The notes under the pieces are model-generated. The model made no database searches, was not told the origin of the DNA, and saw nothing but the letters and a program-made list of their open reading frames with translations. From Endomicrobiales bacterium (GTDB lineage: Bacteria; Elusimicrobiota; Endomicrobiia; Endomicrobiales; JALOBY01): 34,668 nt of DNA. Shown one piece after another: positions 31,412 through 34,668 of this stretch (the first letter of the stretch is position 1; every line of letters begins with the position of its first letter). A program made the translations under genes and the position numbers. The stretch covers positions 1 through 34,668 of the forward strand of contig JALOBY010000015.1 in assembly GCA_023228045.1 (NCBI GenBank), given 5' to 3'.

Positions 31412-32317
31412 TCAGTTCCACGGCATCAGCTTTTTCCACCATGGCCTTGCCTGCATATCAAGAACTTTTAAGCGCTGCGAACTTTGTACCTTTACCACAC
31501 CTATAACCCCAGGCGCATAACTTAACTCTATTTGAATTTCACCCTCAATATTTTCAACCTTTTGAACCTGCACAGGCATTGGCAATAACTGTCCGCCTCG
31601 TTTTGTGCCGATAAGGTTTGCCAAATAATGCGCTATGTCTCTTGTATCGGTAATTTTTGAAAGCACAACATCGCCAACTTCAATGTTTTTTACCGGCTTG
31701 CCACCTTGGTCAAAAGCAATTTCAACTTCTATGCGGATTTTGCCCGGGTCACTAAAATCTTCATAGACATCTTGCTGATTTTGGTTTGGCGCGCCATCTA
31801 AATGCTTAAACTGGGCAATGTTTAATTGCTCTAATGCTATTAGCGCGTGTATTTTCTCAGTGCCAAAAAACGCCTCAAGAGTGCTGCGCACAGTATCTAA
31901 CTGGCCATTTGAAAAAACATCGGCCTGCTGTTCTATGTAAACCCTTAAAGCAGTTTCGAAGTTTTGCGTGTACTCAGGCAAACTGCCATCCATAATTCTG
32001 CACGCGAAAATATTTCTTTCAAAACTAAACCAGTTCATTTGTTCTGAGTTTTCGTAAACTGATGGATTGTAAGAAAAAACCGCTCCAAAACGCAAAATTT
32101 GGCGGCTTTTCATATTAAACAACAAACACACCAGACCACAAATGTTTTTTTCTTCTAATATAAACCTGCCTTTAACAACCAATACATGCTTAAGCAGTGT
32201 TCCTATGGTGCTTGCGGCCTTTTCAAGGTCGCCGTTTACAAGCTCTAAGGCAAGCTCGGCTTCGCCTTGTTCGCAGCCGGTTTCTTCCATTAGCAATTTT
32301 AATTTATATTTTTCCAT
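31412..32317 (-). CDS. Protein with N-terminal UBA-like domain, function unknown
   Basis: A 301-residue soluble protein. Residues 1-45 look like a UBA/TS-N three-helix domain (LLMEETGCEQGEAELALELVN, then GDLEKAASTI), as found at the start of elongation factor Ts and NAC proteins. The rest is not recognised. It has a possible mixed alpha/beta middle (FILEEKNICGLVCLLFN) and a C-terminal beta-rich part (IRIEVEIAFDQGGKPVKNIEVGDVVLSKITDTRDIA), ending in a tryptophan-rich tail PWWKKLMPWN. It starts 13 nt after the xerC stop and is probably in the topA-xerC transcript. A link to ribosomes or protein binding is only a guess from the UBA-like start. Confidence 0.65.
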   Translation of the reverse strand: MEKYKLKLLMEETGCEQGEAELALELVNGDLEKAASTIGTLLKHVLVVKGRFILEEKNICGLVCLLFNMKSRQILRFGAVFSYNPSVYENSEQMNWFSFERNIFACRIMDGSLPEYTQNFETALRVYIEQQADVFSNGQLDTVRSTLEAFFGTEKIHALIALEQLNIAQFKHLDGAPNQNQQDVYEDFSDPGKIRIEVEIAFDQGGKPVKNIEVGDVVLSKITDTRDIAHYLANLIGTKRGGQLLPMPVQVQKVENIEGEIQIELSYAPGVIGVVKVQSSQRLKVLDMQARPWWKKLMPWN

Positions 32318-32330
32318 AATTTATTGATTG

Positions 32331-33245
32331 CTACCCTCTCGGGTGCGCCTTTTGATAAACTTTTTTTAAACTTTCAATAGTTACATGCGTATATATTTGC
32401 GTTGTTGCCAAACTTTTATGCCCAAGCATTTCTTGCACACTGCGCAAGTCGCACCCACGGTCTAAAAGGTGCGTGGCAAATGTGTGGCGTAATGTGTGCG
32501 GGCTAACTTTTTTTGCAAAACCAGCCAACTCAAACCATTTATGCAATGTTTTGCGCGCCCCGCGGCTGGAAATTCTTTTGCCGGATTTATTTACAAAAAT
32601 CGCGGAAGCAGGTGAGCGTGTATGGTCAAATGTTGTATCTTCTTTTTCGCGGCTTTGCAGATAAGTTTTTAATGCTATAAGAGAGCTGTTACCAACCGGC
32701 ACTATGCGCTCTCTATCGCCTTTGCCCCAAACCCTCACAGAACCAGCCATAAAATCTAAGTCGGCCAAATTTAAGCTTACAAGCTCTTCAATTCTCAGCC
32801 CGCTTGAGTATAAAAGCTCAAGCATTGCCCTATCTCTCAAGCCAAGTTTTGGTAAAGCAAATAGCTTTTCAACTTCCTGCTCGCTAAGAAATACCGGGAC
32901 CCTTTTTTCTTTTTTTGGTGTTGATAAATAAATAAACGGGTTTTGAGTTGTTAACTCTTCGCGGTTTAAGTATTTATAAAAAGACCTTACCGCCGCAATT
33001 TTTCTTATAACTGAAGACCTTTTTAATGGGGCTTTTTGCAGGTACGAAAAATAATCGCGTAAAATGGTTCTGCCGCACTCAATTATTTTTTTGCCGGGGT
33101 AGTTTTGCGTTATAAAAGAATAGAAATCCAACAAATCCGATTCGTATGCTCTGGTTGTATGGCGCGAAAAATTTCTTTCGGCTTTTAAGTTGCGCAAAAA
33201 GCCGAGCGCGTATTCGTCAAGAGCAATGTTTTCAACTCTTTGCAT
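32331..33245 (-). CDS. xerC: Tyrosine recombinase XerC/XerD
   Basis: A 304-residue tyrosine recombinase that resolves chromosome dimers at dif. The N-terminal SAM-like core-binding domain (FLRNLKAERNFSRHTTRAYE) is followed by the catalytic domain with Arg in YSSGLRIEEL, Lys in VWGKGDRERIVPV, HTLRHTFATHLLDRG (H-x-x-R), the LGHKSLATTQIYTHV block and the nucleophilic Tyr in IYTH. It starts 14 nt inside the topA 3' end, so it is translationally coupled to topA. That position marks it as the housekeeping recombinase rather than a phage integrase. Whether it is XerC or a single XerD-like enzyme cannot be decided here. Confidence 0.92.
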   Translation of the reverse strand: MQRVENIALDEYALGFLRNLKAERNFSRHTTRAYESDLLDFYSFITQNYPGKKIIECGRTILRDYFSYLQKAPLKRSSVIRKIAAVRSFYKYLNREELTTQNPFIYLSTPKKEKRVPVFLSEQEVEKLFALPKLGLRDRAMLELLYSSGLRIEELVSLNLADLDFMAGSVRVWGKGDRERIVPVGNSSLIALKTYLQSREKEDTTFDHTRSPASAIFVNKSGKRISSRGARKTLHKWFELAGFAKKVSPHTLRHTFATHLLDRGCDLRSVQEMLGHKSLATTQIYTHVTIESLKKVYQKAHPRG

Positions 33246-34668
33246 TTATTTCTTTATCGGGTGCGTTTAGAGCATCGCTATCCTGCTCTGGAACCTTTTT
33301 TATATTCCTGCACTTTGGGAAAGCAGAGCAAGCAAGAAACGGTCCTCTTTTGCTAACCCTTTTAAACATTATACTGCCGCATTTATCACACTTAAACTCT
33401 GTTTTTTCCGGCTCAGGCCTTATAACTTTATTGCCTTCTTTATCTAATGAGAAAGTTGTTTTGCATTTTGGAAAACCACTGCAAGCAATAAACTTGCCAC
33501 GGCGGCTGTCGCGCAAAACCATTGGAAGGCCGCATTTTGGACAAACCTCATTTGTTTTTTCCGGAGCAACTTTTTGCCTTACTAAATTTTTCTCAGCGGC
33601 AGCAAGGTCTTTTTCAAATGGAATATAAAACTCTTTAACCACTTCCCGCCATTTATACTTTCCTTCAGCTATTAAATCAAATTTTTCTTCAACGCCCGCG
33701 GTAAAGTTTACATCTACCACTTCCGGGAAATTTTTTACAAGTATTTCATTTACAACTACTCCAAGATCAGTCGGGTAAAACCGCTTAGTTTCAAGCCGCA
33801 CATAGAGGCGCTCTAAAATTGTGTTAATTGTCGGCGCATATGTTGATGGCCTGCCTATGCCTTTTTCCTCTAATGCCTTAATTAAGCTCGCTTCATTGTA
33901 ACGAGGCGGCGGCTCGGTAAAGTGTTGTTCTTGCAATAGTTTTATAAGGTTTAACTTTTCATTTAAAGCTAAATCCGGCAGGCGGCCTTCTTCATCGGCG
34001 GCTTCGTCATTTTCTTGTGTAAAACCGTAAACATCCAAGAATCCGGCAACTTTTAAAACCCTGCCGTTTGCCCTAAAGCCATAAACACCGGCAGTAATTT
34101 CGGCGGTTATTGTGTCAAAAATTGCATCGGCCATTTGGCTTGCAAGAAACCTGCGCCATATTAAATCGTAAAGTTTTAATTCATCCGCAGTAAGGTAACC
34201 TTTTACTTTTTCTGGCTCACGCGCAACCAATGTTGGGCGAATTGCTTCGTGCGCTTCTTGCGCGCCTTTTGCTTTTGTTTTATAAATACGAGGTTTTTCC
34301 GGCAGGGCTTTTTTTGTGAATTTTTTTGTTATGTATTCCTGCGCCTCTTTTTGCGCGCTTTGGGCTATGTTTAATGAGTCGGTTCTCATATAGGTTATTA
34401 AACCTACGGCATCCTCGCCGCCAAGCCCCATACCTTCATAAAGTTTTTGCGCAACCATCATTGTTTTTTTTGCGCTAAAACCAAGCCGGCGCGAGGCATC
34501 CATCTGCAATGTTGAGGTTGTATAAGGCGCAAAAGGCGACCTGCGGCGGTCTTTGCGGTCAATTTTTGTAACCTCATAGTCGGCGCCTTTTAAAGAGCTG
34601 AGTATCTTTGTTGCCTGAGATTCGTTTTCTATTGATAATTTATCTACCTTCTTGCCCGCCTGAGAAAC
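33232..34668 (-). CDS. topA: DNA topoisomerase I (type IA), partial, N-terminus beyond window
   Basis: The 3' part (about 478 codons) of topA, whose product relaxes negative supercoils. The reading frame is open to the right window edge. Visible are the PFAPYTTSTLQMDASRRLGFSA region and the active-site tyrosine in GLITYMRTDS. The HEAIRPT and YNEASLIKALEEKGIGRPSTYAP blocks follow, then YPTDLGVVVNEILV. Two C-terminal four-cysteine zinc ribbons follow (CPKCGLPM with CSGFPKC; CDKCGSIM with CSAFPKC). The gene overlaps xerC by 14 nt. The Toprim domain lies outside the window. Confidence 0.95.
   Translation of the reverse strand, partial: VSQAGKKVDKLSIENESQATKILSSLKGADYEVTKIDRKDRRRSPFAPYTTSTLQMDASRRLGFSAKKTMMVAQKLYEGMGLGGEDAVGLITYMRTDSLNIAQSAQKEAQEYITKKFTKKALPEKPRIYKTKAKGAQEAHEAIRPTLVAREPEKVKGYLTADELKLYDLIWRRFLASQMADAIFDTITAEITAGVYGFRANGRVLKVAGFLDVYGFTQENDEAADEEGRLPDLALNEKLNLIKLLQEQHFTEPPPRYNEASLIKALEEKGIGRPSTYAPTINTILERLYVRLETKRFYPTDLGVVVNEILVKNFPEVVDVNFTAGVEEKFDLIAEGKYKWREVVKEFYIPFEKDLAAAEKNLVRQKVAPEKTNEVCPKCGLPMVLRDSRRGKFIACSGFPKCKTTFSLDKEGNKVIRPEPEKTEFKCDKCGSIMFKRVSKRGPFLACSAFPKCRNIKKVPEQDSDALNAPDKEINAKS

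Overview
AT-rich bacterial chromosome segment. Almost every gene is on the minus strand; the exceptions are an ABC-F ATPase and mazG. There is no rRNA or other phylogenetic marker I can place securely. Pyruvate:ferredoxin oxidoreductase plus phosphate acetyltransferase point to an anaerobic, acetate-forming metabolism. An AsmA-like protein and a YajQ protein would fit a Gram-negative envelope. Elusimicrobiota or a similar uncultured phylum is my guess, with low confidence.

Layout, left to right. (1) 1-5607: four pyruvate:ferredoxin oxidoreductase genes (porB partial, porA, then porD and porG beyond a 600-bp repeat island) downstream of recR and dnaX. (2) 5608-6735: tRNA-Ala(CGC), a long-hairpin repeat, and an RRM RNA-binding protein with a long structured leader. 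(3) 6736-9871: an accessory block with a TspO-like membrane protein, a pentapeptide-repeat protein, an ORF6N protein with a PLD-like C-terminus, and an Mrr-type restriction endonuclease. (4) 9872-14624: tRNA-Ser(GGA), an AsmA-like protein, an ABC-F ATPase, a uracil-DNA-glycosylase-superfamily protein, tRNA-Ser(CGA) and a GIY-YIG protein. (5) 14656-18099: a WG-repeat protein, a second repeat island, pta and yajQ. (6) 18137-23291: a probable envelope-lipid operon (ABC ATPase, ABC-2 permease, DUF2156/LPG-synthase-like protein, fused GT-A/GT-B glycosyltransferase). (7) 23621-29569: an AddAB-type helicase-nuclease pair. (8) 29714-34668: smpB, tRNA-Leu(CAG), mazG, two poorly known proteins, xerC and the 3' part of topA.

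The most unusual content is in the gaps. At least eight copies of a short palindromic element (called E here) share fixed arms, GGCGAG-RT-CTCGCC and GGCGGA, around a hairpin whose stem sequence differs between copies but stays complementary. Copies of a second, roughly 160-nt element (called M here) fold end to end into one long hairpin; one M copy carries an E copy inside it. Two E copies abut the 3' ends of the two tRNA-Ser genes and include the encoded CCA in a palindrome. A third family of constant-flank hairpins occurs in the por island. The window thus shows a genome colonised by layered, structure-conserved palindromic repeats.

Other items worth checking are a candidate -1 frameshift site in dnaX, a pair of matching palindromes at the ORF6N gene, and the RRM leader RNA.
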